Assembly (NCBI RefSeq): GCF_037138995.1
Contig: NZ_JBAXHI010000010.1
Location: 49,479 to 113,478 of the forward strand
Reading direction: 5' to 3'
Source of the DNA: Chlorohelix sp037138995
Lineage (GTDB): Bacteria > Chloroflexota > Chloroflexia > Chloroheliales > Chloroheliaceae
Length of the DNA: 64,000 nt
Made by a program: the position numbers and the translations under genes. Numbering within the stretch: the stretch's first letter is position 1; every line of letters starts with the position of its first letter. The notes beneath the pieces are model-generated. The model worked only from the letters and a program-made list of their open reading frames with translations. It was not told where the DNA came from and did not search any database. Positions 1 through 9,506 of this stretch are shown here, one piece after another.

Positions 1-2
1 AG

Positions 3-263
3 GGAAGAGCAAATGACTCTATGACAGGGGCGTACTTTAAAGCTAATGCCAGAACCCAAACCTTGCCCTTGGGGGAAAACCGCTCGAAGGTTACACTTGA
101 GATTGAAGTAGGTCTTGGCGGGTTGTTGGGCAAAATGGGCTGGTATGTATTGCGTCCTAAAGCCCGACAGGTAGTGCAAACTTATGCCAAATTGGTGCAT
201 AACGAAATAATACGCCGTAAAAGGGCGCATCATGTCCCGGCACTACAATTGGCTGCTGTATAA
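3..263 (+). CDS. C-terminal part of a probable SRPBCC/polyketide-cyclase-like protein (partial)
   Basis: The reading frame is open from the window edge to a TAA at 261-263, so the gene begins outside the window; the ATG at 21 is probably internal. The visible part has an alternating strand pattern followed by a long basic C-terminal helix, which resembles the end of SRPBCC (START-like) ligand-binding proteins. That assignment rests on general pattern only. It lies 6 bp upstream of a glycosyltransferase on the same strand, suggesting co-transcription. No catalytic residues can be judged from this fragment. Confidence 0.5.
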   Translation, partial: GRANDSMTGAYFKANARTQTLPLGENRSKVTLEIEVGLGGLLGKMGWYVLRPKARQVVQTYAKLVHNEIIRRKRAHHVPALQLAAV

Positions 264-269
264 GACCTA

Positions 270-1379
270 ATGAAAATTCTAACTGTTACGAAAGCTGCGC
301 TTGGTGTAGGGCAGCGCAAGCTCGAAGAACTTGCCGCCATACCCGGAGTAGAGCAGCTTACTCTTATTGTTCCGTCCTATTGGGAAGAACCGAGAGTTGG
401 GCGTACTTATCTGGAAAAGCTTTACACCGGTGGGTATGAACTTATTGTTGAGCCGATGGCGCTCAACGGAAATTTCCATCTCCACTTTTACCCCGGTCTA
501 GGAAAATGGATAAAACGCCTCCGTCCCGATATTGTATTTATGGAGGAAGAGTCGTTTAATTTTGCCACCGCACATGGCAGTTGGCTTGCCGATAAATATG
601 GGGCGGCATCGGTCTTTTTTAATTGGGCTAACACCTATAGAGATTATCCTTCTCCTTTCAAAAACTTCGAGAGCTATAATTTCAAGCATAATGCCGGAGC
701 GTTCGCCGGAAACGATGAAGCCCGCGCCCTACTTCGGCGCAGAGGTTTTAGCGGAGCGTTGGCGGTTTGCCCTCAATTCGGAGTAGATACCACGCTATTC
801 CAACGTTGCGAACCGCCTGTCGGATTCAAAAAGCCGGGTGTATTCACGGTGGGTTATATCGGTAGGCTTGTGCCGGAAAAAGGGTTGGTTACGCCGGTTG
901 AAGCGTGCGCTCGTCTAAAGGGTGGTTTCAGGCTCGTATATATCGGTTCAGGTCCGCAAAAAGCGGCTATCGAGGAAGCGGCGCAAAGGCTTGGTATTGA
1001 GAAGAAGGTCGAATTTATTCCGGCTGTCAGTAGCATTGAAATTCCCGCTTATATGAGTGGGCTGGATGTGCTGGTATTACCTTCGCTTACCACCTCGAAT
1101 TGGAAAGAGCAGTTCGGGCGGGTGCTGGTGGAGGCGATGGCTTGTGAAACTCCGGTAGTGGGCAGCAGCAGCGGTGAAATCCCCTACGTTATTGGCGATG
1201 CCGGGTTAATTTTCCCTGAAGGCAATGCCCTTGCGTTGGCGGAAAATCTCCAAAAGCTGATGGATGATAGCGCCTTGCGAGCAGAGTTAGCGCAGCGCGG
1301 TTTGGAGAGAGTCAACGCTAACTATACCCAATCTCAGGTAGCGCGTCGCCACTATGAACTGTTTGCCCAAATTTCTTAA
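270..1379 (+). CDS. Glycosyltransferase family 4 (GT-B fold)
   Basis: A 369-residue cytosolic or membrane-associated sugar transferase that would move a sugar from a nucleotide donor to a glycan or lipid acceptor. The C-terminal half is typical GT4: a second-domain start near residue 193 (VGYIGRLVPEKG) and the donor-binding E-x7-E motif at E280 and E288, followed by the usual glycine-rich segment and DAGLIFPEG. The length fits the family. It starts 6 bp after the upstream partial gene with no clear ribosome binding site, so coupled translation is likely. Its stop codon overlaps the stop of the convergent membrane glycosyltransferase by four bases. Donor and acceptor cannot be read from sequence. 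Confidence 0.88.
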   Translation: MKILTVTKAALGVGQRKLEELAAIPGVEQLTLIVPSYWEEPRVGRTYLEKLYTGGYELIVEPMALNGNFHLHFYPGLGKWIKRLRPDIVFMEEESFNFATAHGSWLADKYGAASVFFNWANTYRDYPSPFKNFESYNFKHNAGAFAGNDEARALLRRRGFSGALAVCPQFGVDTTLFQRCEPPVGFKKPGVFTVGYIGRLVPEKGLVTPVEACARLKGGFRLVYIGSGPQKAAIEEAAQRLGIEKKVEFIPAVSSIEIPAYMSGLDVLVLPSLTTSNWKEQFGRVLVEAMACETPVVGSSSGEIPYVIGDAGLIFPEGNALALAENLQKLMDDSALRAELAQRGLERVNANYTQSQVARRHYELFAQIS

Positions 1380-3517
1380 AGGCTATCGATTTTTATGTCT
1401 CGAATGATGAATGAGTCATGGGCTGAGTTCAGGCTCTCACACTTTCCCACAATCGTAGCACGTGGGTAGCTAGGGTCATTCACATTATACATTCCCACTT
1501 GTAAGAGATAATTTCCGGGCGGTGTTGTCGAGTTAATAGCCAGATTATACTGCCCGATAATAATATCGCCGGGAAACCAACCCTGAGCGAAAGCCCCATT
1601 GGCATCCTGCTGTGCCAGTCTGCTAGGTGCGTCTGGTTTATCCACCAGATGCACAAAAATCTGCCAAGGTTCTGCGCTGGCACGTTGAGCTTGCCAGTAT
1701 AAAGTTACAGAGAGCGATTGCCCCGCCTTTGCCTGATTATTAATTTTCCAGCCCAACAACTTCACATCGTTGTTAAAATTCACATCGCTACAGGCAGGCT
1801 TCTGGATGGCTAATTGTTCAGGAGTAAAGCCGCCTTTTAGTTGGAAACTATAATTTTTACCCAGTATGCGTCCCTCGGCGGTCTTAATTTCTTCCACTTT
1901 GGGAGTCACCTCCAAAGCTTTGTACCAATCAGGAGCAAGCCCAAGCCGCGCCACCCGATCAATCACAATATAATCTAACTTGCCTCCGCCATTTGCCAGT
2001 TGGGCTGGAATAATTACCGCCTGAGTGGGGTCTAGCCAATGGTAATTTATGGATTTCGGCGACAAATAAAGAGTGGTGGGATAATCTAGCAACTCGGAGG
2101 CTACTACGCGACTTGTGCCATCTTCCGGCAGGCTATTCAGATAATTAGCAAGGTTAAGGTATTCGCCATCAAACGCCTCGTAAAGCTGGGGAAATTTAGC
2201 CCATTTATCAAAATAATCGGTATAAGACTGGTAAAAAGCCAAGGTTACTACCAACGTTGCCAGCACAGCCCCTACGCGCCACCCATTGATTTTAAAGCGA
2301 TTTTCTAAAAAGTTCCAGACCTCGTTCATTCCTACTGCCCACAGACCCATTACGGCTGGCAGAATACCGTAAGCTCGGAGGGGATGATTGCCATCCTCTG
2401 ACAAAATCGAGGGTAGGAACAGCACCACAAGCCAGCACAACAAAAAGCCATAAGCCGGACGTTTCAGGCTGCGCCAGAGGCTAAACGCTACCCCAAGATA
2501 GAAAAACAGTCCGGGAATAAGGTCAAAAATCGGGCGACCCGGCAGGTTGTATTTTAGGTCGTCTGTTCCTTTGAAAGTTAGCATCTGAACTGCAACCTTC
2601 GTATTTTCCCAGACCTTCTCTAACCCGCCTATGGATAGGGCGTTAACTTGTGCGCTACGCTGGAAAAAATCGCCCCGATGTAGGGCAAAATGGATTGCTA
2701 GAGGTGCGACCACCAGAATTGTTACCCCTGACCAATAGAAAAATAGCCTGATTACACTAAGCCTTTTTCCTAGAAGGTTCTCGGCACCCGTATCAAGTGA
2801 GCCTCCAAGTTGCCTATTTTTAGAAAGGGCTAGATTGAGGGGTAAACCCGCTTTTTTGCGCCAGAAAACCCACCAGAAAAATAAAAAGTATAGCCCAAAA
2901 GCCACAAACACAAAGGGCATAAAGCGGGCTGAAAGATAGGTATAGAAATTCAGCCCACATAGTACCCCTGCCAGAATTACTGCGCTAGTAGTTCGCAAGC
3001 GATAGGCTCGCCAAGCCGCCCCGAAAGACAACGCCTCGAAAAGTGGAACTAGATTAGCTCGATAGCCCTCCCGACTGAGGTGTAAATTCCAGAAAGAAAA
3101 AGCCACCGCCAGAGCCGCCAGCCACGCAATCCGCCTCGCCTCCCTGCTGATGTGCTTACCTTCCTTATTTTCAGATGACAGGTCGGCAAAAATATTGCGG
3201 AAGGCAAAAAAGATAGCAGCAATAGTGCCAATCCCGATAAATGCCGCGGGTAGGCGCTCTCCCAAAACCGTGCTACCGAAAAACAATTGCGACAGCGCTA
3301 CCAGATACATATAAATGGGTTCTCGCCCAGTGAATTCGGAGAAGAAAACGCCAAAATTGCCTTTTCGGATGGTATCCGCAATTAAGCCATAAGCAGCTTC
3401 ATCAAAGTGAAGACCAGGAGGGGTTTTGTCGCTTTGCCAAACCCTCAGCGCAAAGGCAAACAGCAGTAACAACGCCAACAATAACCATTCAGAATGTTTA
3501 CGCACTAGCTTTGGCAT
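1376..3517 (-). CDS. GT39-type integral membrane glycosyltransferase
   Basis: A 713-residue polytopic protein of the ArnT/PMT/AglB-related GT-C superfamily, which uses lipid-linked sugars at the outer face of the membrane. The N-terminus shows a first membrane segment followed by the exposed acidic loop LHFDEAAYG (about residues 37-45), the position of the catalytic acidic residue in this fold, and then FTGREPIYMYL in the next loop. Many hydrophobic segments run to about residue 420. The C-terminal third is soluble and beta-rich, ending in a sandwich-like domain. It is one of five such proteins in this window, none closely adjacent to another. Substrate unknown. Confidence 0.82.
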   Translation of the reverse strand: MPKLVRKHSEWLLLALLLLFAFALRVWQSDKTPPGLHFDEAAYGLIADTIRKGNFGVFFSEFTGREPIYMYLVALSQLFFGSTVLGERLPAAFIGIGTIAAIFFAFRNIFADLSSENKEGKHISREARRIAWLAALAVAFSFWNLHLSREGYRANLVPLFEALSFGAAWRAYRLRTTSAVILAGVLCGLNFYTYLSARFMPFVFVAFGLYFLFFWWVFWRKKAGLPLNLALSKNRQLGGSLDTGAENLLGKRLSVIRLFFYWSGVTILVVAPLAIHFALHRGDFFQRSAQVNALSIGGLEKVWENTKVAVQMLTFKGTDDLKYNLPGRPIFDLIPGLFFYLGVAFSLWRSLKRPAYGFLLCWLVVLFLPSILSEDGNHPLRAYGILPAVMGLWAVGMNEVWNFLENRFKINGWRVGAVLATLVVTLAFYQSYTDYFDKWAKFPQLYEAFDGEYLNLANYLNSLPEDGTSRVVASELLDYPTTLYLSPKSINYHWLDPTQAVIIPAQLANGGGKLDYIVIDRVARLGLAPDWYKALEVTPKVEEIKTAEGRILGKNYSFQLKGGFTPEQLAIQKPACSDVNFNNDVKLLGWKINNQAKAGQSLSVTLYWQAQRASAEPWQIFVHLVDKPDAPSRLAQQDANGAFAQGWFPGDIIIGQYNLAINSTTPPGNYLLQVGMYNVNDPSYPRATIVGKCESLNSAHDSFIIRDIKIDSL

Positions 3518-3642
3518 CAGTTTTTCCCAGAGTATAGTTTATCTATAATGCGACTGCGGTTTAATTATATCCCAAGTTCAGTACCTTTTCTACTATCCAA
3601 CCCAATATGACAAAGCGATTCAGAGAATAACAAAAAGTACAA

Positions 3643-3712
3643 AGTAGCTCTATCCACACCCTAATCCCCTGCAACCCTTTTCGCTAATTCTGTGTCCGGG
3701 TTGTGTAGTTAC
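3643..3712. repeat. Shortened copy of a MITE-like intergenic element
   Basis: About 70 bp whose ends and right half resemble the 126-bp element at 38807-38932. Both begin with an AGTA(G/A)CT-like end followed by CACxCCCTAAxCCCC, and both finish with CCCCTGCA(A)CCC, TTTTCG, GTCCGGG and GTGTAGTTAC or GTATAGTTAC. The G+C-rich central hairpins of the longer copy are missing here. Sequence comparison was by eye. Confidence 0.5.
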
Positions 3713-3722
3713 AAGAACAAAT

Positions 3723-3750
3723 AAAAAAACTCTCCCGGATTAAGGGAGAG
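3723..3750 (-). terminator. Rho-independent terminator of the ABC-2 operon
   Basis: A seven-pair stem (CTCTCCC at 3730-3736, GGGAGAG at 3744-3750) with a 7-base loop. Read on the minus strand it is followed at once by seven T residues. It lies 18 bp past the stop of the last ABC permease gene, as expected for the end of that operon. Confidence 0.9.
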
Positions 3751-3767
3751 CCGTAGGGTTTGCCCGT

Positions 3768-4562
3768 TTATGAGCTTGCCCCAAAATAGCGGGTTTGCGC
3801 GAATTTCCAAAAGCGGTGGGATATATAAAGAAGCCCACCCGCCAGTACCAATGCCCAAATCGCCGACAGCCACCCAAGCCTATTTAGCAACAAATCCGCC
3901 GGAGTTGCCGCTACTACTCCAAAGGGTATTACAAAGGTGAGAATAGTTTTCGCAAAGCCCCCGAACATATCGGGATGGTATCGCCCCAAGTCAAACAGGT
4001 TGAAGAAGAACTCAGCGAAATCCATCTTAATCCACCAGATACAGGGTATAGTCATTATAAACCAAGTGGAATAGGCAATTATTACCCCGCATACCACGAA
4101 AACAGGATATAAGAGCCAACGCCACCAATCTATACTCAAATTGCCGCCGCTGATTCCCACAAATATAAGAACCGCGCCGGGGATGCCTTGCATCATTTCA
4201 CCGAATGACACATAGCGAGCGCTAACGAAAAACTGGTTGTTTACCGGTTTCAAGAGGATAAAATCAAGCTGTCCCTTGCGGATATACTCCGGCAGTTCAA
4301 ACACATTCTTGAAAAATATTGTGAACACCAGCGAGGACACTATCATATATGAGCCTACCAGCACCAGATATTGGTTAACCGACCAGCCGTTTAGGTTTTT
4401 GGTTTGGCTGAATATTGCGCCCACGAAGATTAGCGAGAACATAGGGAAGCAAAGTATAACGAGACAACTTGCCACGAAGTTGCCCCGCGCTTCCATCTCA
4501 CGCATCAGGTTAATGCGTACAAAAGAGCCATATAACTTTACATAACGCTTAATAACACGCAT
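3768..4562 (-). CDS. ABC-2 family permease (COG3694 type)
   Basis: A 264-residue membrane subunit with about six hydrophobic segments, the usual size for this family. The central stretch YIRKGQLDFILLKPVNNQFF is the conserved region of COG3694/DUF990-type permeases, which pair with a COG4587 permease and a COG4586 ATPase to form an exporter. Both partners lie directly upstream on the same strand with 5 bp and 13 bp gaps. Substrate is unknown for most members of this three-gene system; export of a lipid, peptide or drug is plausible. A strong terminator follows. Confidence 0.85.
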   Translation of the reverse strand: MRVIKRYVKLYGSFVRINLMREMEARGNFVASCLVILCFPMFSLIFVGAIFSQTKNLNGWSVNQYLVLVGSYMIVSSLVFTIFFKNVFELPEYIRKGQLDFILLKPVNNQFFVSARYVSFGEMMQGIPGAVLIFVGISGGNLSIDWWRWLLYPVFVVCGVIIAYSTWFIMTIPCIWWIKMDFAEFFFNLFDLGRYHPDMFGGFAKTILTFVIPFGVVAATPADLLLNRLGWLSAIWALVLAGGLLYISHRFWKFAQTRYFGASS

Positions 4563-4567
4563 TTATT

Positions 4568-5404
4568 TTATCCCTCGTAAACTTCAAAGCCTTTGATAGC
4601 CTTTTGCCACATCCATTTGAAAAATAGGGCCGCTATGACAAGCCACACCACCTGTACAGCAAGCCCCTGCGCGAGTTGTTCCGCCGAAATGCCTAGAAAA
4701 ATACGGGCAGGTAAACTGTAGATGTAGGCAAAAGGTAGCCATTGCAAAATATCGCCAATACCGCCCGGCATTAGCGCGAGTGGAACCATAGTGCCGCCCA
4801 ACGCTCCTGAACCAAAGCCGTATAGCGCGAAAAAGCCTTCCGGTTGGTTCTGCCAAACTGTCAGTAATCCGAGAGAAGCGGTAATGAAGAAGTTCAGCAC
4901 GTATGCCAGCATAAAAGAAAGCAACACCAGCAACCATATCCAACCGTTTTCAGGCGTTCGGAAGTTCTCACCCAGAAAAATAGCGGCAAGGACAAATACC
5001 GGAATCGTGATTATGGTACTCCACGTGCGTCCGCCTACCTCGAACCAGAAGGTTTTAGCGGGGTAGGACATCGGGCGCAACAGCCCGGTAGCCATTCGCC
5101 CTTCGCGGATTTCAAACATGATAGTCCACTGATATTGTGCGATGCGCCAGCCCAGAAAGCCTGCTACGAGATAATAGGTGGTGATATACTTTACTGCTTG
5201 CGGGTCATTACGATTGTTGAAAATCGTTGTCCACAGGTAGATGCCCACCATCACGGGCAGCAAAGCCAACATGGCATAGAATAGGACGTTCCAGCGGTAC
5301 TCCATGCGCTCCTGAAACGCCACTTTGCAGAGTGTCCAGTAGCGTCGGAATACAAAACGCCAACGCCATGGTGTTAATGGTTCTATTTTTTTATTGACCA
5401 ACAC
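4568..5404 (-). CDS. ABC-2 family permease (COG4587 type)
   Basis: A 278-residue polytopic protein, second gene of the exporter operon. It shares the family layout: a cytosolic N-terminal arm, six predicted membrane helices, and the loop REGRMATGLLRPMSYPAKTF, which matches the equivalent loop of its COG3694 partner (GQLDFILLKP) and probably contacts the ATPase. It sits between the ATPase gene (13 bp upstream) and the second permease (5 bp downstream), so the three products should form one complex. Confidence 0.85.
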   Translation of the reverse strand: MLVNKKIEPLTPWRWRFVFRRYWTLCKVAFQERMEYRWNVLFYAMLALLPVMVGIYLWTTIFNNRNDPQAVKYITTYYLVAGFLGWRIAQYQWTIMFEIREGRMATGLLRPMSYPAKTFWFEVGGRTWSTIITIPVFVLAAIFLGENFRTPENGWIWLLVLLSFMLAYVLNFFITASLGLLTVWQNQPEGFFALYGFGSGALGGTMVPLALMPGGIGDILQWLPFAYIYSLPARIFLGISAEQLAQGLAVQVVWLVIAALFFKWMWQKAIKGFEVYEG

Positions 5405-5417
5405 GCTTGTCTTCCTT

Positions 5418-6461
5418 TCAGGCTATTCCTGCCAGTTGATCTCTTGGCTGGGCGGTTTCAATAATCTTTTCGCCTTGGTTATGACTGGTATCGGTGAAAA
5501 GGTCATGTATAATATCGTCAAGCTGTGGCTCTTCTATGGACAAATCCGCCACCGGGAAACGGTTGAACAGCACGCTGGCACGCTCTGCTACTGTAGCGCG
5601 TGGCACTTGAATCCGAATGACCCCGCTTTCATTTGAGATAACCTGCCCGATTGAGGCTAGTTCGGCAGATTCAACCGTTCTCATGAAAGATACCACCAGC
5701 AACTTGTTAGGGGCATACTTTTCGGTAAGTGCCTCAAGGCTACCTTCATAAACGGGTCTTCCAAAGTTAATTACCAACGCGCGTTTAGCCAACGCCGCTA
5801 CATCTTCCATGTAGTGGCTGGTTAGCAAAATCGTTGCGCCATGCTCACGGTTATAATCCTTGATAAAGTTGCGAATCTTTTTCTGCATCACTACGTCCAG
5901 CCCGATAGTCGGTTCGTCTAGCAGCAATACTTTAGGGCGATGCAACAAAGCCGCCACCATTTCGCATTTCATTCTCTCGCCCAAACTGAGCTTACGCACT
6001 GCGGTATTTAATATTTTGCTTAGGTCAAGCAATTCGACCAACTCATCCAATCGTTTGCGGTATGCCTCGTTCGGCACTTCATAAATATCGCGTTGCAGAT
6101 TAAAGCTTTCGATTGCCGGTAAGTCCCACCATAGCTGGTTGCGTTGCCCCATTACCAACGAAACCTGTTTCAAGAAAGCGTACTCGCGTTTCCAAGGGCG
6201 ATAACCCAAAACCTGTGCATCGCCTCCGCTGGGGTGGAGTAAACCGCTCAACATTTTTAACGTGGTGGTTTTGCCTGCGCCGTTCGGTCCGAGGAAAGCT
6301 ACAATTTCGCCTTCTTCAATTTTAAAATTAAGGTCATAAGCGGCTTTTTTTTCGGTATATTCACGCTTGAACAGACCTATTACCGAACCTTTCAAACCTT
6401 CCCGCTTTTTATAGGTTCGGAAAATGCGAGTTAAATCCTGTGTCTCTATAATTGTTTTCAT
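5418..6461 (-). CDS. ABC transporter ATP-binding protein (COG4586 type)
   Basis: A 347-residue nucleotide-binding subunit, first gene of the exporter operon. It contains Walker A (GPNGAGKTTTLKML, about residue 58), the Q-loop region, signature LSLGERMKCE in place of LSGGQ, Walker B VLLLDEPTIGLD and the switch histidine in LLTSHYMED. The C-terminal extension of about 90 residues is a feature of COG4586 members. A perfect AGGAGG lies 12 bases before the ATG, a slightly long spacing. Transcription probably begins about 420 bases upstream at the minus-strand promoter of 6887-6915. Confidence 0.92.
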   Translation of the reverse strand: MKTIIETQDLTRIFRTYKKREGLKGSVIGLFKREYTEKKAAYDLNFKIEEGEIVAFLGPNGAGKTTTLKMLSGLLHPSGGDAQVLGYRPWKREYAFLKQVSLVMGQRNQLWWDLPAIESFNLQRDIYEVPNEAYRKRLDELVELLDLSKILNTAVRKLSLGERMKCEMVAALLHRPKVLLLDEPTIGLDVVMQKKIRNFIKDYNREHGATILLTSHYMEDVAALAKRALVINFGRPVYEGSLEALTEKYAPNKLLVVSFMRTVESAELASIGQVISNESGVIRIQVPRATVAERASVLFNRFPVADLSIEEPQLDDIIHDLFTDTSHNQGEKIIETAQPRDQLAGIA

Positions 6462-6734
6462 TTTCTGAAAATTCCTCCTGCTATTTTATAAGACCTCGTG
6501 AGGATATATTTAGCTTTCATGTATCTACAAAAATTTGAGATTTGTGCTTGATAAACAGGCGCAAAAAATCCATCACAGCGCTTGTTTGAAATTCGCCGTC
6601 TGAAGGATAAAGCTCTTCTTTGCCTAATTTGTTTGAAAATAACTGGCTTGAAAGAAGAGTGCGTTAGCTTGATGTGATTTCCAACGTTAAGCATGCAAAC
6701 TAAAACAGGATATAAAATTCGGTTTGCATCATAA

Positions 6735-6788
6735 CCCGGAAACCGGCTTATGCCTTCGGGCAGCGATAATTAATCGCGATACTCCGGG
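6735..6788 (-). promoter_or_regulatory. Structured leader segment (three-stem junction)
   Basis: On the minus strand CCCGGA (6788-6783) can pair with TCCGGG (6740-6735), enclosing two further hairpins: GCGAT/ATCGC with a 5-base loop, and GCC/GGC around CGAA. The mini-ORF stop codon falls in the loop of the first inner hairpin, so translation of the mini-ORF would disturb the fold. No known riboswitch class was recognised. Confidence 0.4.
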
Positions 6789-6808
6789 AAAAATGGCAAA
6801 GCTCTCAT
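6770..6808 (-). CDS. Possible 12-residue leader peptide (mini-ORF)
   Basis: ATG at 6808-6806 is preceded on the minus strand by AAAGGAG at a spacing of eight bases. It encodes MRALPFFPEYRD and ends in TAA at 6772-6770, inside the structured segment. It lies about 70 bases after the predicted transcription start and about 310 bases before the ABC ATPase gene. The ribosome binding site is better placed than that of the ATPase itself. Function as a regulatory leader peptide is inference only; such short frames also arise by chance. Confidence 0.3.
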   Translation of the reverse strand: MRALPFFPEYRD

Positions 6809-6886
6809 CAACTGCACTCCTTTAACATGAGGTGATTGTCCAAGTAAAACCGTGCAAATACTTGCTTAGATGGATTTACTATATGG

Positions 6887-6915
6887 AGTATAGCAAAGCC
6901 CCCAAACTCTGTCAA
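6887..6915 (-). promoter_or_regulatory. Sigma-70-type promoter for the ABC-2 operon
   Basis: Read on the minus strand: perfect -35 TTGACA (6915-6910), 17-base spacer, -10 TATACT (6892-6887, five of six consensus). Transcription would begin near 6880 and run through the leader into the ABC ATPase gene. Confidence 0.75.
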
Positions 6916-7132
6916 CTGTCCAAAAGACCTAGATTATTTGGACAGGTTTATTATAGATATTCAGAAAAGGTTTTGGAAAAATACGGATTTAATTGTTAAG
7001 GCTCATAAGCCTCTTGTCTGAAATCATCTTGGTTAAACCTAAAAAGGTTTGGGTTGGTGCCAAAAATTTGGCAAAAGACCTAGAGGCTTGACAAATTATG
7101 CTGGTTTTTTGTTCAAAACCATTAAAGTTGTG

Positions 7133-9380
7133 TTAACTTAAATCTATTTTCACATCTTGTATTGCCAAGCTAATACAGCGTGAGTCTGGGCTGGAAGGTA
7201 TATATTGATTGACTATCAAACACCCTTCTTGGGAAGAAAATTCTAGAGTATTATGACCTTCTTTTAACGCTAGATTTTGGAAAGAGGCAGTGAAACTAGC
7301 CCATTCTTTGCCACCTTCCACCCGTCCTATCACTTGCCCGTTTAATCGCACCTGCAGAGTTTGTGGGCGGATGACAGGGGTAAAGCGAAGACTAAGCGCA
7401 GATTTACCAGAGTTTACTGCATCTATTTCCAGCTTGCTATCCTGAATCATAAAACGTTGTAAGCGACCATCTTCGCCTTTAGCCAAACCCGCATTCCAAC
7501 CTTCACCCAACCTGATTCTTAATTGTCCGGGTTTGAGTTGCTCGATAACCGGGTTCATATCAACCTTCCAGGTAACAAGCGGATTTTCTTCAGCGGTGGT
7601 TGTGTCTATCCAGGTTGGCGCTCCTAATTGAGCCTCAAGATAAGGTCTCATCCAGCGATAAAAACGGTTCCCTCCCTCATAACTGCGTAGTATTACATAA
7701 TGGATATTTCGCTCTTGCAAAACCTGTTTGAATCCTTTATCAATAGCAAATATTTCCGGGTTAGCCAGTTTGGCGGCGGAACCATCCATTACCGCACTAC
7801 TCTCGGCAGGATTAAAAATAGATAAATAAGGGGTCTGGTCAAATGAAAGGCTCATTTGATTGGAACTACGGGCTAGGTATCCTCCTACCAGTGGTTTTTG
7901 ATGCTCTATCTGGTAATACATTGGCAAACTTAAAGGAGCAAGCGGTAATTCCATTACTAGGAATTTGCCCGGTTCCGCTGCTATCGTATGATATATTTCA
8001 GGCGTAGTTACCTCAGTCATTGTCCAGTACCACGAATGGTTAGTATTCTCGGCTAGACCAACTACTATTAATATAGCAGCTATGGCATGCCACATTTTCC
8101 CACCAAACCCAGAACGCTGCGAAATGTATAACTGCAATTGAGAAAGTGATAATGCCGCAAGAATTGCCAGCCCTAATGCTAACATTACACTAATACGGCT
8201 TGGAGCGCGAAAACTATTCAAAAAAGGCAGGTGTGTATAAATGTTATAGGGTAAAGGTAATCCAATTTCCCATGTGCCAATTTTAAGAGTTGGACCAAGC
8301 GCCAGCAAAAAGCTCAATCCAGCAGTAAATGCCCAGAAGGCTGTTTCATTTCGCCGTATTGATTTAAGAAAAGTCGCAAAGAGACCACATACTAGTAATA
8401 CATAACCTGGATAGGCAGCCTGTTCAGTTAGATAGATTCCCTGAAAAGTTTGATATATCGGTGCAGTAAGATTTCCGATAAAAGGGTTGTCGGGAAAAGG
8501 TAAAAAAAATGAGAGCAAATTTGCAGAATAACTTATAGTGTCATTGGTTCTTACCAATACCGCTTCTTTCATACTGGAATCCAACCGGAAAAAAACACTG
8601 TAGAAAGGAGCAGTAATTATTGCGCCTGCTATCAGAGACAAAACCAACCATTTTAAACGACCAAGATTCCAAAAACCTTTTTTCCTATCGAACCAGCCAA
8701 ACCACGCCACGAAAATAAAACTAAAAGGTATCACAAAATAACCTAGGTAATATAAATCGGAAAGAGAGGCTAACGCAAAGCCAACCGCCACCAGCAAGCA
8801 GTTGACTAAGTTCGGTTTGTGGAGAAGCGCGAAAAGCCGCCAAGCGTAGAAAGGTAACCATTGAATTGTTAGCAATCCAATGTGACCGTTGGTACGGGAA
8901 AAATGATAACTGCAAAAAGCAAACAAGAACCCAGCCACAAAACGAGAACCCCGACTTTTAGTAAACTCACCAGCCAATAGATAAACAAACAAGGCGGAAA
9001 GAGGAAAAGAAATCAATACTGGAAGGTTGAAAGTCGCAATAGGACCAAATAATAAACGCACAGGCCACATCAAAAAGCTGTTTACAACACTCATAAGAAG
9101 CGCCTGAACCGAAGGCAGTAGCCCGAAAACCATGTTAGTTTGTGTGGGGTCCTGTCCAGTTTCTAGAGCGTTCATACCACCAGTTATACCAGATATGCTG
9201 GTAAGCATCACTGGTTGGGGTCGAATTAACCAAATGAGTACCCATGTTAGGTAGCAAAGGCCATGTGATTAGTATGGTAAGGAAAGTATAAGCCAATAGC
9301 ACCTGAATCCATTCCGGTATGAGCTTAGAAAATCTAGTCCGTTTGTTTGAAATATTCTCAAGTAATCCGATTGTTTGCAT
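7133..9380 (-). pseudogene. GT-C type membrane glycosyltransferase, interrupted by a frameshift near 9175
   Basis: Two minus-strand frames together make one protein of about 750 residues. The upstream frame (9380 to about 9175) gives a start, one membrane segment and the loop TSDAYQHIWYNWW; the downstream frame continues MNALETGQDPTQTNMVFG and then about ten membrane segments and a beta-rich C-terminal domain. In related proteins these two stretches are continuous (D-A-Y-Q-x-x-W-x-x-W-W followed by a short loop and a further membrane region). Removing one base in the GGTGGTATGAAC region restores the frame. Either the gene is inactivated, there is programmed slippage, or the base is an assembly error. 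Everything after the shift is intact over 690 codons, which argues for a recent event or an error. Confidence 0.7.
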
Positions 9381-9506
9381 TTAAGAACCTCTTTTAAATC
9401 CCAGCTTAAATTAACCTATTGAGCAACAAACGGCACAATTATAAGCAAATAAAGCACTCGCTGGTAGAAACTAGCCCATTACCGAAGCTTTATCTATAGT
9501 GAGTAA

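Larger units (their letters stand above)
6462..7132. other. Long intergenic leader of the ABC-2 operon
   Basis: 671 bp between the ABC ATPase start and the end of the next minus-strand gene. It holds a strong minus-strand promoter (6887-6915), a mini-ORF with a good ribosome binding site (6770-6808) and a nested stem structure (6735-6788). A 13-bp direct repeat CAAAAGACCTAGA occurs near 6921 and 7073. I see no convincing long coding frame; a 78-codon minus-strand frame at 6458-6694 has no family resemblance. Confidence 0.6.

Noticed and set aside
6458..6694. 78-codon minus-strand frame before the ABC ATPase gene
   Set aside because: No family resemblance, poor ribosome binding site, and it lies in a leader with A+T-rich, low-coding character. 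It overlaps the ATPase start by four bases only by chance.
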